From positions 62,001 to 126,000 of the forward strand of contig CACHBR010000003.1 of NCBI GenBank assembly GCA_902578115.1: a stretch of 64,000 bases of DNA, written 5' to 3'. This stretch comes from an uncultured Pelagibacteraceae bacterium (GTDB taxonomy: Bacteria > Pseudomonadota > Alphaproteobacteria > Pelagibacterales > Pelagibacteraceae). The notes below the pieces were generated by a model that was not told the origin of the DNA, did no database searches, and saw only the letters and a list, made by a program, of their open reading frames with translations. The translations under genes and the position numbers were made by a program. The stretch's first letter is position 1. Every line of letters starts with the position of its first letter. Below, piece by piece: positions 9,475-19,073 of this stretch.

Positions 9475-11541
9475 ATGCAATTAAATAGTTTATTAAACAG
9501 TGTCGCAAGTTTTATGAAAAGGCGTCTAATTGAGTTATTTGGCCTAATTTTAATTGTTTTATGTTTCTTATTTACGTTCACTTTGGCCCTTTATTCCCCA
9601 GAAAACACAACATTGATATACAGAGCAGAAGGTGACGAGGTTATTAATATTTTCTACTATTATTCAAATGCAACAGCAGACTTTTTTCTTCAAAGTTTTG
9701 GATTAATGTCATTTGCAATTGGTATTTGCAGTTTATCTTGGGGAATAAATTTAATTATAAGTAAAAAAATAGAAAATTTATTAGCTAAATCATTTTACCT
9801 TTGTGCGAGTCTATTCTTTGGCTGTTTATTCATTTATTCAAGTTTCAATAATTCATTTTGGTTAATCGATAATGGTAATTCTGGATTTGTTGGTGAAAGA
9901 AGCTATAGTTTCTTTAGCAGTTTTTTTCCAATAATTGAGAGTGAATACTTTAAAATCGGTTTTCTTTTGTTAACCTTAACTTTTTTTGTTTTAGGTTCAT
10001 CAATTAATTTTTTAAAGATTTTTAGATTTTTCGTAAAAAATAATCAAATTAATGATGGTAGGACAATTGCTCAGGATGAGCTAGAAGATAAGATTCAGGA
10101 CGATGTTTATTTAGGTCAAGAAAAACAACAATCCTTTAGTTTTAAAATTAAAAATTCGGAAACAAAAACCAACAAATATAAATTACCTTCTCTTTCTCTT
10201 TTAGAAAAAAATAAAAGTTTATCAATTACAAAGTCGGGCACCAAAAATATTGAACCAGATTTTTTAGAAAAAATACTTCTTGATTTTGGTGTTCAAGGTA
10301 AAATTAAAAAAATTAGTAATGGTCCAGTAGTGACTTTATATGAATTTGAACCCGCTCCAGGGGTAAAAGTTTCTAAAATCATTAATTTATCTGATGATAT
10401 AGCCCGTCATACAAGTTCTGTATCTACAAGAGTGTCTGTGATACCTGGAAAAAACACTGTTGGTATAGAAATTCCAAACACTAAAAGAGACGATGTATAT
10501 CTTTCAGAAATAATATCCTCCGATAATTTCAGCAAAAAAGAAAATAGTTTACCAATTGCTCTTGGAAAAACCATTTCAGGAATTCCTATTACAGTTGATC
10601 TAACGTCGATGCCACATCTTTTAGTGGCTGGTACCACTGGATCAGGTAAATCCGTTTGTATCAATAGTATAATTATGTCACTACTATATAAGCATGGTCC
10701 TGATAATTGTAAATTTATTCTTATTGATCCAAAAATGTTGGAGCTGTCGTCTTACGAAGGAATTCCTCACTTATTAACCTCTGTAATTACAGATGCAAAA
10801 AAAGCTACATCGGCGTTAAGCTGGACTGTTAAAGAAATGGAAAGCAGATACAGATTAATGAGTTCGGATGGTGTTAAAAATATTGATGGATACAACCAAA
10901 AACACAAACTCAAAATGCCTTATATTGTTGTTGTTGTAGATGAAATGTCAGATTTAATGTTGGTGTCTGGTAAAGAAATCGAGGGATATGTTCAGAAGTT
11001 ATCAGCAATGGCAAGAGCAGCTGGTATTCATATTATAATGGCCACTCAACGACCTAGTGTAGATGTAATAACAGGAACAATTAAAGCAAATTTTCCTACT
11101 AGAGTATCTTTTCAAGTAAGTTCAAAAATTGATAGTAAAACAATTTTAGGAGAGCAAGGTGCTGAACAACTTTTAGGAAAAGGCGATATGCTGTTTATGT
11201 CATCAGCTAATAAAATTTTTAGAATTCATGGTCCATATGTTTCTGAAAGTGAAATAGAAAAAGTTAATAGCTTTTTAAGATCACAGGGTGAACCAGATTA
11301 TATTGACGAGATCACGACAATTAATGTAAATGATAAATCTGAAAGTTTATCAGGGGATGGAAATGATGAATTGTATAACTCTGCACTTAAAATTGTTCAA
11401 ACAGAAAAAAAAGCATCAACTAGTTTTTTACAGAGAAAACTTCAAATTGGTTATAACCGAGCTGCTAGAATAATTGATCAAATGGAAGATAATGGAATAG
11501 TTAGTAAAGCAAACCATGTTGGTAAACGAGAGGTTTTATAG
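9475..11541 (+). CDS. ftsK: DNA translocase FtsK
   Basis: FtsK links cell division to clearing and dimer resolution of the chromosome terminus. Four membrane segments lie in the first ~190 residues, with a short linker (~190-250). The motor domain has AGTTGSGKS and VVVVDEMSDLM, and a C-terminal winged-helix gamma domain (last ~60 residues) reads DNA polarity signals. The linker is much shorter than in E. coli. Start ATG at 9475 is preferred over GTG at 9463 because AGGTGA (9461-9466) lies 8 bases upstream of the ATG. Confidence 0.96.
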   Translation: MQLNSLLNSVASFMKRRLIELFGLILIVLCFLFTFTLALYSPENTTLIYRAEGDEVINIFYYYSNATADFFLQSFGLMSFAIGICSLSWGINLIISKKIENLLAKSFYLCASLFFGCLFIYSSFNNSFWLIDNGNSGFVGERSYSFFSSFFPIIESEYFKIGFLLLTLTFFVLGSSINFLKIFRFFVKNNQINDGRTIAQDELEDKIQDDVYLGQEKQQSFSFKIKNSETKTNKYKLPSLSLLEKNKSLSITKSGTKNIEPDFLEKILLDFGVQGKIKKISNGPVVTLYEFEPAPGVKVSKIINLSDDIARHTSSVSTRVSVIPGKNTVGIEIPNTKRDDVYLSEIISSDNFSKKENSLPIALGKTISGIPITVDLTSMPHLLVAGTTGSGKSVCINSIIMSLLYKHGPDNCKFILIDPKMLELSSYEGIPHLLTSVITDAKKATSALSWTVKEMESRYRLMSSDGVKNIDGYNQKHKLKMPYIVVVVDEMSDLMLVSGKEIEGYVQKLSAMARAAGIHIIMATQRPSVDVITGTIKANFPTRVSFQVSSKIDSKTILGEQGAEQLLGKGDMLFMSSANKIFRIHGPYVSESEIEKVNSFLRSQGEPDYIDEITTINVNDKSESLSGDGNDELYNSALKIVQTEKKASTSFLQRKLQIGYNRAARIIDQMEDNGIVSKANHVGKREVL

Positions 11542-12115
11542 TTTTTTGTTAAAAAAAAATATAACTTTAATTTTATTTATAATCCTATTTATAAACTACT
11601 TTAATCAACTAAAAGCACTTGAAAAAATAAGTATTATTAATAACTTTAATTCTTCAGAGACTCTTAAATTTGATTTCAAACAAAAATCATTTGATAAAGA
11701 TGAAAAAGGAGTTTGTTTTTTGAAAAGACCATATTTCTTGAGGTGTTTATACAATGACAAAAATCAAAAAGAACTTATTATCAATAATAGAATTTTAGTG
11801 ATTTATCATAAAAGATATAAAAAGATTTATAGATATCCAGTATCAAAATCCTTTTTTATTGATATTTTAAATAGAGAGAAATTTTCTAAATTAATTTCAA
11901 ATGGAGAGAGTTTGGAAAATAAAAACTTTTTTGAAGTTAAATATTCAGATGAAAAAAGAGGGGAAATAACATTTTTTTTTAATAAGAAAGATTACAATTT
12001 AAATGGATGGAGGTTAGTTGATGTTAATAATAATGTTACAATATTAAAAATTGAAAATTTGATAAAAAATTCTATTATTAAAAAAAATTTTTTTCTAATC
12101 CCAGATCAAAATTAA
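11516..12115 (+). CDS. lolA: Outer-membrane lipoprotein carrier protein LolA-like
   Basis: A signal peptide (hydrophobic run ITLILFIILFINYF) is followed by a LolA-type body with FDFKQKSF and FLKRPYFLRCLY, the strands that carry lipoproteins across the periplasm. Position directly after ftsK is the usual alphaproteobacterial place for lolA. The ATG start overlaps ftsK by 26 bases and lacks a clear ribosome site. A TTG at 11546, preceded by GAGAGG at 11528-11533, gives a cleaner signal peptide and no overlap, and could be the real start. Confidence 0.8.
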   Translation: MLVNERFYSFLLKKNITLILFIILFINYFNQLKALEKISIINNFNSSETLKFDFKQKSFDKDEKGVCFLKRPYFLRCLYNDKNQKELIINNRILVIYHKRYKKIYRYPVSKSFFIDILNREKFSKLISNGESLENKNFFEVKYSDEKRGEITFFFNKKDYNLNGWRLVDVNNNVTILKIENLIKNSIIKKNFFLIPDQN

Positions 12116-12119
12116 TAAT

Positions 12120-12476
12120 TTAAGAAACCATTTTACCTATATTTTCGCCTGCGAAAATATGAAAATGTAAGTGAGGAACTTCTTGACCACCATCATTTCC
12201 AATGTTTGTTAAAGTTCTATAACCCTTTTCTTTTGCACCTAATAAATTTGATACATGTGTTATAGCTTTGTTAAATTCTACTATTTCTTTGTCTGAAGCC
12301 TTATTATTAAAATCATTTAAGTCAACATACTCACCTTTTGGAATTACTAAAACATGTATTTTTTTTTGAGGATTAATATCATGAAAAGCTAAAACATGAT
12401 CATTTTCGTAAACTTTCTTGCAAGGAATTTCACCTCTAAGAATTTTTGCAAATATATTATTTTTATCGTAACTCAT
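12120..12476 (-). CDS. hinT: Histidine triad (HIT) nucleotide-binding protein
   Basis: The 118-residue HIT protein has the triad motif as PHLHFHI, with His102, His104 and His106, and the early segment IFAKILRGEIPC typical of HinT. Members hydrolyse purine nucleoside phosphoramidates such as AMP-NH2. It overlaps hisE by 4 bases and is the last gene of the his operon, a placement common in alphaproteobacteria. The cellular role remains general. Confidence 0.93.
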   Translation of the reverse strand: MSYDKNNIFAKILRGEIPCKKVYENDHVLAFHDINPQKKIHVLVIPKGEYVDLNDFNNKASDKEIVEFNKAITHVSNLLGAKEKGYRTLTNIGNDGGQEVPHLHFHIFAGENIGKMVS

Positions 12477-12745
12477 TTTTGTCTTTTCTTTAGTTCATCC
12501 ATTACATCTTCGATATTTATATTATTAGCCTCTAAATAAACCATTAAATGATAAATGACATCAGCAGCTTCGTGTACTTTATTTGAATTTTTTTCCACAG
12601 ACTCAATTAATTCAGCAATTTCTTCTTTTACTTTTGAAACACTTAAGTTTTTATCATTAAGAAGTTTGTTCGTATAAGATTTATCAGGAGAAGAATTTTT
12701 TCTCTCCCTAATTATTTTTATTAGTTGTTCCAGGTTTTCAAACAT
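12473..12745 (-). CDS. hisE: Phosphoribosyl-ATP pyrophosphohydrolase
   Basis: The 90-residue all-helical enzyme removes pyrophosphate from phosphoribosyl-ATP, step 2 of histidine synthesis. It has SYTNKLL near residue 24, KVKEEIAELIE in the middle, and EAADVIYHLMVYLE, the metal-binding helices of the MazG-like fold. HisI is not fused to it and is not in this window. It starts 1 base after the hisF stop. Confidence 0.94.
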   Translation of the reverse strand: MFENLEQLIKIIRERKNSSPDKSYTNKLLNDKNLSVSKVKEEIAELIESVEKNSNKVHEAADVIYHLMVYLEANNINIEDVMDELKKRQK

Positions 12746-12746
12746 C

Positions 12747-13505
12747 TTATAACCTTACTGATACATTTTTAGAATTCAAATATTCTTTGGCATCTTTAAT
12801 TTTAAATTCGCCGTAGTGAAATATGGAGGCAGCTAAAACTGCACTTGCCCCACCTTTTACTATACCATCATACAAATGATCCAATGTTCCAACACCTCCA
12901 GAGGCAATAACAGGAATATTTGTACTTTTTGTAATTGCTTTCAATAAATCAACATCATAACCAGATTTAGTTCCGTCTTTATCCATTGAGGTCAATAGAA
13001 TTTCTCCAGCTCCGTTAGACTCTACTTCTTTTGCAAATTCTACAGCATCGATGCTGGTTTTATTTCTTCCCCCGTGTGTAAAAACTTCCCACTTATTATC
13101 AGAAACATTCTTAGCATCAATCGCTACAACAATACATTGGGATCCAAATTTTTTCGAGGCTTCTTTAACAAAACCCACATTCTTTACAGCTGCAGTATTA
13201 ATAGAAACTTTATCTGCTCCAGCTAGTAATAAATCGGTAATGTTTTGAATAGTTCTTACACCACCTCCAACAGTTAGTGGTACAAAGCATTCCTTTGAAG
13301 TTTTTATAACAATATCAATTATTGTGTCTCTATTTTCATTTGATGCAGTAATATCTAAAAAACAAATCTCATCAGCTCCACCATCACTATAAATCTTAGC
13401 TTGTTCCACTGGATCCCCAGCATCTTTTAATTCAACAAAGTTAATACCTTTAACAACTCTTCCATTTTTAACATCTAAACATGGAATAATTCTATTTTTT
13501 AACAT
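12747..13505 (-). CDS. hisF: Imidazole glycerol phosphate synthase, cyclase subunit HisF
   Basis: The 252-residue TIM barrel works with HisH to make imidazole glycerol phosphate and AICAR. The catalytic Asp in [14 protein letters not shown] is near residue 11, and the second one is in [15 protein letters not shown]. Phosphate-binding GGG and ASGGVG loops are present. The AICAR by-product is used by PurH, encoded at 28.3-29.8 kb. Its start overlaps a small unlisted reading frame (13492-13626) by 14 bases. Confidence 0.97.
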   Translation of the reverse strand: MLKNRIIPCLDVKNGRVVKGINFVELKDAGDPVEQAKIYSDGGADEICFLDITASNENRDTIIDIVIKTSKECFVPLTVGGGVRTIQNITDLLLAGADKVSINTAAVKNVGFVKEASKKFGSQCIVVAIDAKNVSDNKWEVFTHGGRNKTSIDAVEFAKEVESNGAGEILLTSMDKDGTKSGYDVDLLKAITKSTNIPVIASGGVGTLDHLYDGIVKGGASAVLAASIFHYGEFKIKDAKEYLNSKNVSVRL

Positions 13506-13626
13506 TTCTCCTCTTTTTCGCTTTACTTGGTAATAAGCCTTTATTTACTGCTCTTGCTCTTTCAGAGAAACCGAGCTTCTCTCCGTTTCTAATTTTTCTT
13601 CTTATCGTAGATAATTTTGCAACCAT
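13492..13626 (-). CDS. Small basic protein of unknown function inside the his operon (44 residues)
   Basis: The stretch between hisA and hisF is fully occupied by a 44-codon frame. It starts at ATG 13626 ([17 protein letters not shown]...) and ends in TAG 14 bases inside hisF. It begins 3 bases after the hisA stop, with a purine-rich AGAGATAGAG upstream. The product has about 9 Lys and 7 Arg against 2 Glu, so it is strongly basic, with no Cys and no membrane segment. Such charge suggests RNA or ribosome contact, but that is inference. I do not recognise the family. Tight spacing argues it is translated. Confidence 0.65.
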   Translation of the reverse strand: MVAKLSTIRRKIRNGEKLGFSERARAVNKGLLPSKAKKRRNVKK

Positions 13627-13629
13627 AAT

Positions 13630-14352
13630 TTACTCTATCTCTTTAACCAACTCATCAAGTTTAATATCACCATCATAGATGGCTTTACCAACAATAATAC
13701 CCTCAATTTTTTTATTATTTAGATCTTTCGCTTTTTTAATATCATTTATTGAAGAAACTCCCCCTGAAATAATAACAGGACAATTAGAGAACTCTGCAAT
13801 TTTTACAGTTTCATCAAAATTAGGGCTAGTTTTCATTCCATCTCTATTGATGTCTGTATAAATTATTCTGCTAACACCAAAATCATTCACTGCTTTAAGG
13901 TAGTCTATAGTTTTAACATTTAAATTTTCTTTCCAGCCCGACACAGAAAGATTTCCGTCTTTCGCATCTAATCCTAAAGCAATTTGACCTTTAAACTTTT
14001 CACAAGACTCTTTTAAAAATTCTTTATTTTTAATCGCGCCGCTACCCAAAATTACTTTCTCTACTCCAGCATCGATATATTGTTTAATGCTATCAAGAGA
14101 TCTAACACCACCACCTATTTCGATTTTTAAATCGTATTTGCTCACTATTTCTTGGATAATATCTAAATTGACTGTTTTACCAGTTAAAGCTCCATCTAAA
14201 TCAACAATGTGTAAGTTTTTAAAGCCATGATCTTTATATTTTGCTGCTTGATCAACCGGTGAAGTTTCATATTCAGTTTTATTTTCAAAATCTCCTTTGA
14301 TTAATCTTACGCATTTTTTATCTTTAATATCTATTGCTGGAAATATTTTCAT
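13630..14352 (-). CDS. hisA: Phosphoribosylformimino-AICAR-P isomerase HisA
   Basis: The 240-residue TIM barrel isomerises ProFAR to PRFAR, step 4 of histidine synthesis. It opens with FPAIDIKDKKCVRLIKGDF, holding the catalytic Asp at residue 8, and the second catalytic Asp is in YTDINRDGMKTSPN. The GGGVRS and SGGVSS loops bind the two phosphates. It lies 2 bases after hisH and 3 bases before the small basic frame, all minus strand. Confidence 0.97.
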   Translation of the reverse strand: MKIFPAIDIKDKKCVRLIKGDFENKTEYETSPVDQAAKYKDHGFKNLHIVDLDGALTGKTVNLDIIQEIVSKYDLKIEIGGGVRSLDSIKQYIDAGVEKVILGSGAIKNKEFLKESCEKFKGQIALGLDAKDGNLSVSGWKENLNVKTIDYLKAVNDFGVSRIIYTDINRDGMKTSPNFDETVKIAEFSNCPVIISGGVSSINDIKKAKDLNNKKIEGIIVGKAIYDGDIKLDELVKEIE

Positions 14353-14354
14353 TA

Positions 14355-14981
14355 TTATAAATTTAAAAAATTTTGAATTAGATTTAAACCAGTTTTATCA
14401 CTCTTTTCTGGATGAAATTGAGTTCCAAAAATATTTTCTTTTTCAACTGAGCACACAATATTAGATGAATAATCTGTTGTTGCTGAAATTACACTTTTAT
14501 CTTCAGGTACAAATTCATAACTATGTACAAAATACATATGAGAATTATTTTTTATATTTTTAAAAATTTTACTATCCTTGATGATATTAATTTCATTCCA
14601 GCCAATATGAGGAAGTTTAAATTTACCATTTTGATTGTCAATTTTAGAAACTTTTCCTGAGATCCAACCTAGTCCTTTTGTTTCTGCCTCTTCATATCCA
14701 ACATCTGCAAACATTTGTAGACCAACGCAAATTCCTAATAAGGGTTTCTTGTTGGTTATGGCAAATTCTTTCAGTGTATCTGCAAGTCCATTTATACCGT
14801 TAAGAGAGTCTACGCAGCTTTTGAAGGATCCTTGACCAGGTAGTACAATCTTATCGCTCAGTTTTATTTTTTTTATATCTGAAGTTACTTCTATATTAAC
14901 TTTGCCTTTAGCGACCTCTGTAAAAGAGTTGATGACTGAGCTTATATTGCCCGATTGGTAGTCAACAATAGTGACGTTCAT
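14355..14981 (-). CDS. hisH: Imidazole glycerol phosphate synthase, glutaminase subunit HisH
   Basis: The 208-residue class I glutamine amidotransferase supplies ammonia to HisF. The nucleophile Cys is in GICVGLQMF near residue 85, and the His-Glu pair is in FHPEKS near residue 192. The oxyanion strand appears as LPGQGSF, near the family form. It lies 5 bases downstream of hisB and 2 bases upstream of hisA. Confidence 0.97.
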   Translation of the reverse strand: MNVTIVDYQSGNISSVINSFTEVAKGKVNIEVTSDIKKIKLSDKIVLPGQGSFKSCVDSLNGINGLADTLKEFAITNKKPLLGICVGLQMFADVGYEEAETKGLGWISGKVSKIDNQNGKFKLPHIGWNEINIIKDSKIFKNIKNNSHMYFVHSYEFVPEDKSVISATTDYSSNIVCSVEKENIFGTQFHPEKSDKTGLNLIQNFLNL

Positions 14982-14986
14982 TTGTT

Positions 14987-15577
14987 TTAAATAGTGCCCT
15001 TAGTAGATGGTATTGAATTTTTAATTCTTTTATCAATTTCCAGAGCTTCTTTAAGAGATCTTGCTAGGGCTTTAAAGCAAGACTCAATTTTATGATGACT
15101 ATTTTCACCGTAAATATTTTCTACATGTAGCGTTATACCCGCAGACTGTGCGAAAGCTTGGAACCATTCTTTAAAAAGTTCTGTATCCATTTCACCAAGT
15201 TTTTCTACTTTAAGGTCTACGTTCCAAATTAAATATGGTCTATTTGATATATCCAAAGAAACACGAGTTAGCGTTTCATCCATAGGGATGTTTGTAGTAG
15301 CGTACCTTTTAATTCCTTTTCGATTTCCAGCTGCCTTTTTTATAGCTTCTCCGATAGCAATACCTGTGTCTTCGGTTGTGTGGTGAAGATCGATATGAGT
15401 ATCGCCTTTAGCATTAATTTTCATATCAATGAGAGAATGCTTGGCAAGTTGCTCTAACATATGATCTAGGAAACCTATTTTGGTCTTTATTTTATACTTT
15501 CCTTTTCCATCGAGATTCACCTCGACCGAAATATTTGTTTCTTTCGTTTTCCTTTGAATTTTAGCTTTTCTGCTCAT
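14987..15577 (-). CDS. hisB: Imidazoleglycerol-phosphate dehydratase
   Basis: The 196-residue monofunctional dehydratase catalyses step 6 of histidine synthesis. Metal-binding motifs are visible: [28 protein letters not shown] and ENSHHKIE. No phosphatase domain is fused, unlike in enterobacteria. It is the first gene of the minus-strand run hisB-hisH-hisA-small ORF-hisF-hisE-HIT. The 99 bases up to the divergent hslV must hold both promoters. Confidence 0.97.
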   Translation of the reverse strand: MSRKAKIQRKTKETNISVEVNLDGKGKYKIKTKIGFLDHMLEQLAKHSLIDMKINAKGDTHIDLHHTTEDTGIAIGEAIKKAAGNRKGIKRYATTNIPMDETLTRVSLDISNRPYLIWNVDLKVEKLGEMDTELFKEWFQAFAQSAGITLHVENIYGENSHHKIESCFKALARSLKEALEIDKRIKNSIPSTKGTI

Positions 15578-15676
15578 AATTTAGAAATTTAACTAAGATA
15601 TATAGTTAAATTTATCATTTATCAATAAATGACCGCAGGGTCTTGAAGATTCAAAATGAGTAGCTACATATTAATT

Positions 15677-16216
15677 ATGAGCACAAACCAAAATTGGCAT
15701 GGAACTACCATAGTCCTAATTAGGAAGGGAAATCAAACTATTGTAGCTGGTGACGGACAGGTTAGCTTGGGAAATACAGTACTTAAAAGCAAAGCCAAAA
15801 AAGTGAGAAAGATTGAGAAAAGAAATGTGATTGCTGGTTTTGCTGGATCAACTGCAGATGCATTAACTCTTTTTGAAAGACTAGAGGCAAAGTTAGAAAA
15901 ACACGCTGGTAATCTTACAAGAGCAGCTGTTGAACTTGCTAAAGACTGGCGGACAGACAAATATCTGAGAAGACTTGAAGCTTTAATGGCTGTAGCAGAT
16001 AAGGAAAAAAGTTTTATTATTTCAGGAACAGGAGATGTTTTAGAACCAGAAGACGGTATAATTGGAATAGGTTCTGGCGGCAATTATGCTCTTGCTGCTG
16101 CAAAAGTTTTAATGGATAGTGATATGTCAGCAGAAGAAATTGCAAAAAAATCATTAAAAGTAGCATCGGAGATTTGTGTATTTACAAATGGTAATGTTAC
16201 AACAGAAAAAGTTTGA
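15677..16216 (+). CDS. hslV: ATP-dependent protease peptidase subunit HslV
   Basis: HslV is the proteasome-like chamber of the HslUV heat-shock protease. Starting at ATG 15677 gives the short propeptide MSTNQNWHG followed by the catalytic Thr of TTIV, exactly the family pattern. An upstream ATG at 15656 would add 7 residues with no support. It also has AGDGQVSLG and the [11 protein letters not shown] segment. Its stop is 2 bases from the hslU ATG. The hslV-hslU pair diverging from his genes is seen in other alphaproteobacteria. Confidence 0.96.
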   Translation: MSTNQNWHGTTIVLIRKGNQTIVAGDGQVSLGNTVLKSKAKKVRKIEKRNVIAGFAGSTADALTLFERLEAKLEKHAGNLTRAAVELAKDWRTDKYLRRLEALMAVADKEKSFIISGTGDVLEPEDGIIGIGSGGNYALAAAKVLMDSDMSAEEIAKKSLKVASEICVFTNGNVTTEKV

Positions 16217-16218
16217 TT

Positions 16219-17589
16219 ATGACACAAAAAGCACCAAATCTAAAAATTGTAAAAGAATCTTCAAATAAGGATAGTTCTAAAGTAAGTGCATTATCTCCAC
16301 GAGAAATAGTTTCAGAATTAGATAGATATGTTATTGGACAACATCAAGCTAAAAGAGCGGTCGCGGTTGCATTAAGAAATAGATGGAGAAGACAAGCTCT
16401 ATCAGAAGATATGAAAGATGAAGTTTTACCGAAAAATATTTTGATGATTGGACCAACAGGTGTTGGTAAAACAGAGATATCTAGAAGACTATCAAAGCTA
16501 GCCCAAGCACCTTTTATTAAAGTTGAAGCAACTCGTTTTACTGAAGTAGGCTATGTTGGAAAAGATGTAGAACAAATTATTAGAGATTTAATTGAAATAG
16601 CAATTGCTATGGAAAAGGAGAAAAGGAGAAAGGAAGTACACGCAAAAGCTCAATTAGCTGCAGAGGAAAAAGTATTGGATGCTCTAGTAGGTAAAAAAGC
16701 GAGTTTGGCAACACGAGAAAGTTTTAGGAAAAGATTAAGATCTGGTGATTTAGATAAAAATGAAATTGAGATCGAAGTTAGCGACACTTCGTCTGGAATG
16801 CCTAGTTTTGAAATTCCAGGTATGCCTGGTGCCAATATCGGTATGGTAAATATTGGTGAAATACTTGGTAAATCTGGAAGTCCAAAAGGTAAGAAAAAGA
16901 AGATGACTGTAAAGGAATCGCATGAAATATTAATTGCGCAAGAGTCTGACAAGATGATAGAGCAAGATAAAATTATTAAGCAAGCAAAAGACTCGACCGA
17001 AAATAACGGTATCGTATTTTTAGATGAAATTGATAAAGTTTCAGCAAGAGGAGATAGAATTGGGGGAGATGTATCTAGAGAGGGTGTGCAAAGAGATTTA
17101 CTTCCACTAATAGAAGGAACAACCGTTAATACAAAATACGGCCCAGTTAAAACAGATCATATATTATTTATTGCTTCTGGAGCTTTTCAATTAGCTAAGC
17201 CATCTGATTTACTTCCAGAATTACAAGGGCGTTTACCAATAAGAGTAGAATTAAGTGCTTTAACAGAAGATGATTTTAAACGAATACTTAAGGAGCCAGA
17301 TAATAGTTTGATAAAACAATACAAGGCCTTATTGAAAACTGAGGACGTTGACCTTGACTTCTCTGATGATGGCATAGATATGCTTGCAAAACTTTCTACC
17401 GAAATTAATGCAACAGTAGAAAATATTGGAGCAAGAAGATTACACACAATTATAGAAAAGGTTTTAGATGAGGTGAGCTTTACCGCCTCTGATAAAGCTG
17501 GACAAACTATAAAAGTTAATAAAGAATTTGTTAGTAAAAACTTGGGTGATCTTGTTAAAAATACAGATTTATCAAAATTTATACTTTAA
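16219..17589 (+). CDS. hslU: ATP-dependent protease ATPase subunit HslU
   Basis: AAA+ unfoldase that feeds HslV. Walker A GPTGVGKT is near residue 78 and Walker [10 protein letters not shown] in the middle. The inserted I-domain between them is rich in Lys, Gly and Met, and the C-terminal end is [10 protein letters not shown], the tail that docks into HslV. ATG 16219 is chosen; the TTG at 16213 only overlaps the hslV stop. The end overlaps the convergent Smr gene by 11 bases. Confidence 0.97.
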   Translation: MTQKAPNLKIVKESSNKDSSKVSALSPREIVSELDRYVIGQHQAKRAVAVALRNRWRRQALSEDMKDEVLPKNILMIGPTGVGKTEISRRLSKLAQAPFIKVEATRFTEVGYVGKDVEQIIRDLIEIAIAMEKEKRRKEVHAKAQLAAEEKVLDALVGKKASLATRESFRKRLRSGDLDKNEIEIEVSDTSSGMPSFEIPGMPGANIGMVNIGEILGKSGSPKGKKKKMTVKESHEILIAQESDKMIEQDKIIKQAKDSTENNGIVFLDEIDKVSARGDRIGGDVSREGVQRDLLPLIEGTTVNTKYGPVKTDHILFIASGAFQLAKPSDLLPELQGRLPIRVELSALTEDDFKRILKEPDNSLIKQYKALLKTEDVDLDFSDDGIDMLAKLSTEINATVENIGARRLHTIIEKVLDEVSFTASDKAGQTIKVNKEFVSKNLGDLVKNTDLSKFIL

Positions 17590-18001
17590 AATTTTTCAAT
17601 CGGATAACTAAAGCGCCTTTACCACCCTCTCTTGGTAATGCACTATCTATTTTAGCAATTTTTGAATATAGCGATGAGGTGTTTTTAATAAACTCAGGTA
17701 TTGTTCCTTTTAATGTACTATGGTCCTTTGAAACGTAGACATTTTTTTCTAAGTTTGAATGATGTCCCTGACCAGTAATGAGTAATATTTCTGAAATACC
17801 TTTGTCGTAACAATTTTCAATAATTTCAGTAACTTTTTTGGTTGCTTCTTCTATAGATAGTCCATGAAGATCAAATTTATATCTTATAAATTTCTTTTTT
17901 TCCCTTTCCTTTTCTTCTTTATCTTGGATATCTGAGGAATTTTTTAGAAATTCTTCCCAACTTTTCTTATCTTTTTCAGATATTGTTGATTTTTTTTTCA
18001 A
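17579..18001 (-). CDS. Smr-domain protein
   Basis: A 140-residue protein with a charged coiled N-terminus and a C-terminal Smr domain. [10 protein letters not shown] is near residues 44-53, and [10 protein letters not shown] and [15 protein letters not shown] complete the domain. Some Smr proteins are nucleases and some act on stalled or collided ribosomes; which applies here is unknown. It overlaps the Tim44-like gene by 4 bases and hslU tail to tail. In many alphaproteobacteria an MltA lytic transglycosylase gene lies between these two; it is absent here. Confidence 0.9.
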   Translation of the reverse strand: MKKKSTISEKDKKSWEEFLKNSSDIQDKEEKEREKKKFIRYKFDLHGLSIEEATKKVTEIIENCYDKGISEILLITGQGHHSNLEKNVYVSKDHSTLKGTIPEFIKNTSSLYSKIAKIDSALPREGGKGALVIRLKNFKV

Positions 18002-18603
18002 CTATTTTTAATTTCGGCAAGATACCAATTTGGGGTCATGCTTGAAGTTGGACGAGTAAACTTCCACTTATCAATAACTGTTTTAATTTTATCTGGGTCC
18101 CCTTCAATAACGTTATTATCTTTATCTCGTTTTACTGAAATTATTTCACTTACAAATTTTACAGTAAAAAATAACGCTGTTGCCGTTTTTTCAAAATTTT
18201 CTACAACAGATGATTTTATACCTATAAATGTCAACTCAGATTTAATATTATTTTTATTTCTTTCTTCTATTGCAGACTCAAAATTTTGTCTCATTTCCTT
18301 TGTCAGCAAATCTTTTAAGCTTTTTTTATCCCCTTTAGCGAATGAATTAATTATAGTTTCGTAAGCTATCTCTGCTCCTTTTAAAAATTCTTTTCTTTGT
18401 TCTTTGTCAAATTCTGTTTGAGGTTTTTTGGTTTTTGATTTTATTTTCTCTTTGAACTTATCAAAATTTTTTTCGGAAAACCCCCCATAGACTTTATCCT
18501 GATGGCCGGTTCTTCTTCCAAGAATGTTTCTTAATCTAAGTATAATAAACCCAGCGATCATAGCTAGAAGTATTATGTCTAAATATCCAAATTCATTACT
18601 CAT
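17998..18603 (-). CDS. Tim44-like domain protein
   Basis: About 201 residues from ATG 18603 (MSNEFGYLDIILLAMIAGF). An N-terminal membrane anchor is followed by a Gly/Arg-rich hinge, a charged linker, and a C-terminal Tim44-like fold with EFLKGAEIAYETIINSFA and a WKFTR strand. Mitochondrial Tim44 tethers Hsp70 to the import channel; the bacterial relatives are thought to be inner-membrane proteins of unsettled role. A start at 18687 would overlap the divergent fxsA and is rejected. Confidence 0.87.
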   Translation of the reverse strand: MSNEFGYLDIILLAMIAGFIILRLRNILGRRTGHQDKVYGGFSEKNFDKFKEKIKSKTKKPQTEFDKEQRKEFLKGAEIAYETIINSFAKGDKKSLKDLLTKEMRQNFESAIEERNKNNIKSELTFIGIKSSVVENFEKTATALFFTVKFVSEIISVKRDKDNNVIEGDPDKIKTVIDKWKFTRPTSSMTPNWYLAEIKNS

Positions 18604-18647
18604 TATTTGATAAATATACATTATTAATATAATTTGGAAATGGACAA

Positions 18648-19073
18648 ATGAACACAATATTATTATTTTTAATTGGCATTCCAGCAATTGAAATATTTGT
18701 GATGATTAAAATTGGCCAAAACATTGGTGCATTTAATACAATTTTACTAATATTCCTAACAGCTATAGTTGGAATATATTTTGCCAAAGCACAGGGTCTA
18801 AGTACTCTTAGATCAGGTATCCTCAACATGTATAAGAATGAAATACCTTTATTCGAGATAGTTTCTGGTGCGTCAATAGCTCTAGCAGCATGCTTATTAA
18901 TATTCCCAGGATTTGTTACTGATACTTTAGGATTTTTTCTTTTAATACCTTGGACAAGAAAAATTATTATAGGTTCTTTTTTGAAAAAAAAAAATATGAG
19001 TAAAAAAGATGAAAACTACATTGAAGGTGAAATAATCAAAGAGGATAAAAAAAGAGGCAATGATGACGTATAA
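18648..19073 (+). CDS. fxsA: FxsA-family membrane protein
   Basis: The 141-residue protein has three or four hydrophobic segments. It starts LLFLIGIPAIEIFVMIKIGQ and includes the family loop GIYFAKAQGLSTLR and the FPGFVTDTLGF turn. FxsA is named for suppressing F exclusion of phage T7 in E. coli; its normal function is not known. It is divergent from the Tim44-like gene, 44 bases apart, and overlaps the secB start by 14 bases. Confidence 0.9.
   Translation: MNTILLFLIGIPAIEIFVMIKIGQNIGAFNTILLIFLTAIVGIYFAKAQGLSTLRSGILNMYKNEIPLFEIVSGASIALAACLLIFPGFVTDTLGFFLLIPWTRKIIIGSFLKKKNMSKKDENYIEGEIIKEDKKRGNDDV

Noticed and set aside
10407-10664. A minus-strand frame inside ftsK
   Set aside because: It is the complement of the ftsK motor domain and has no start signal or recognisable motif.
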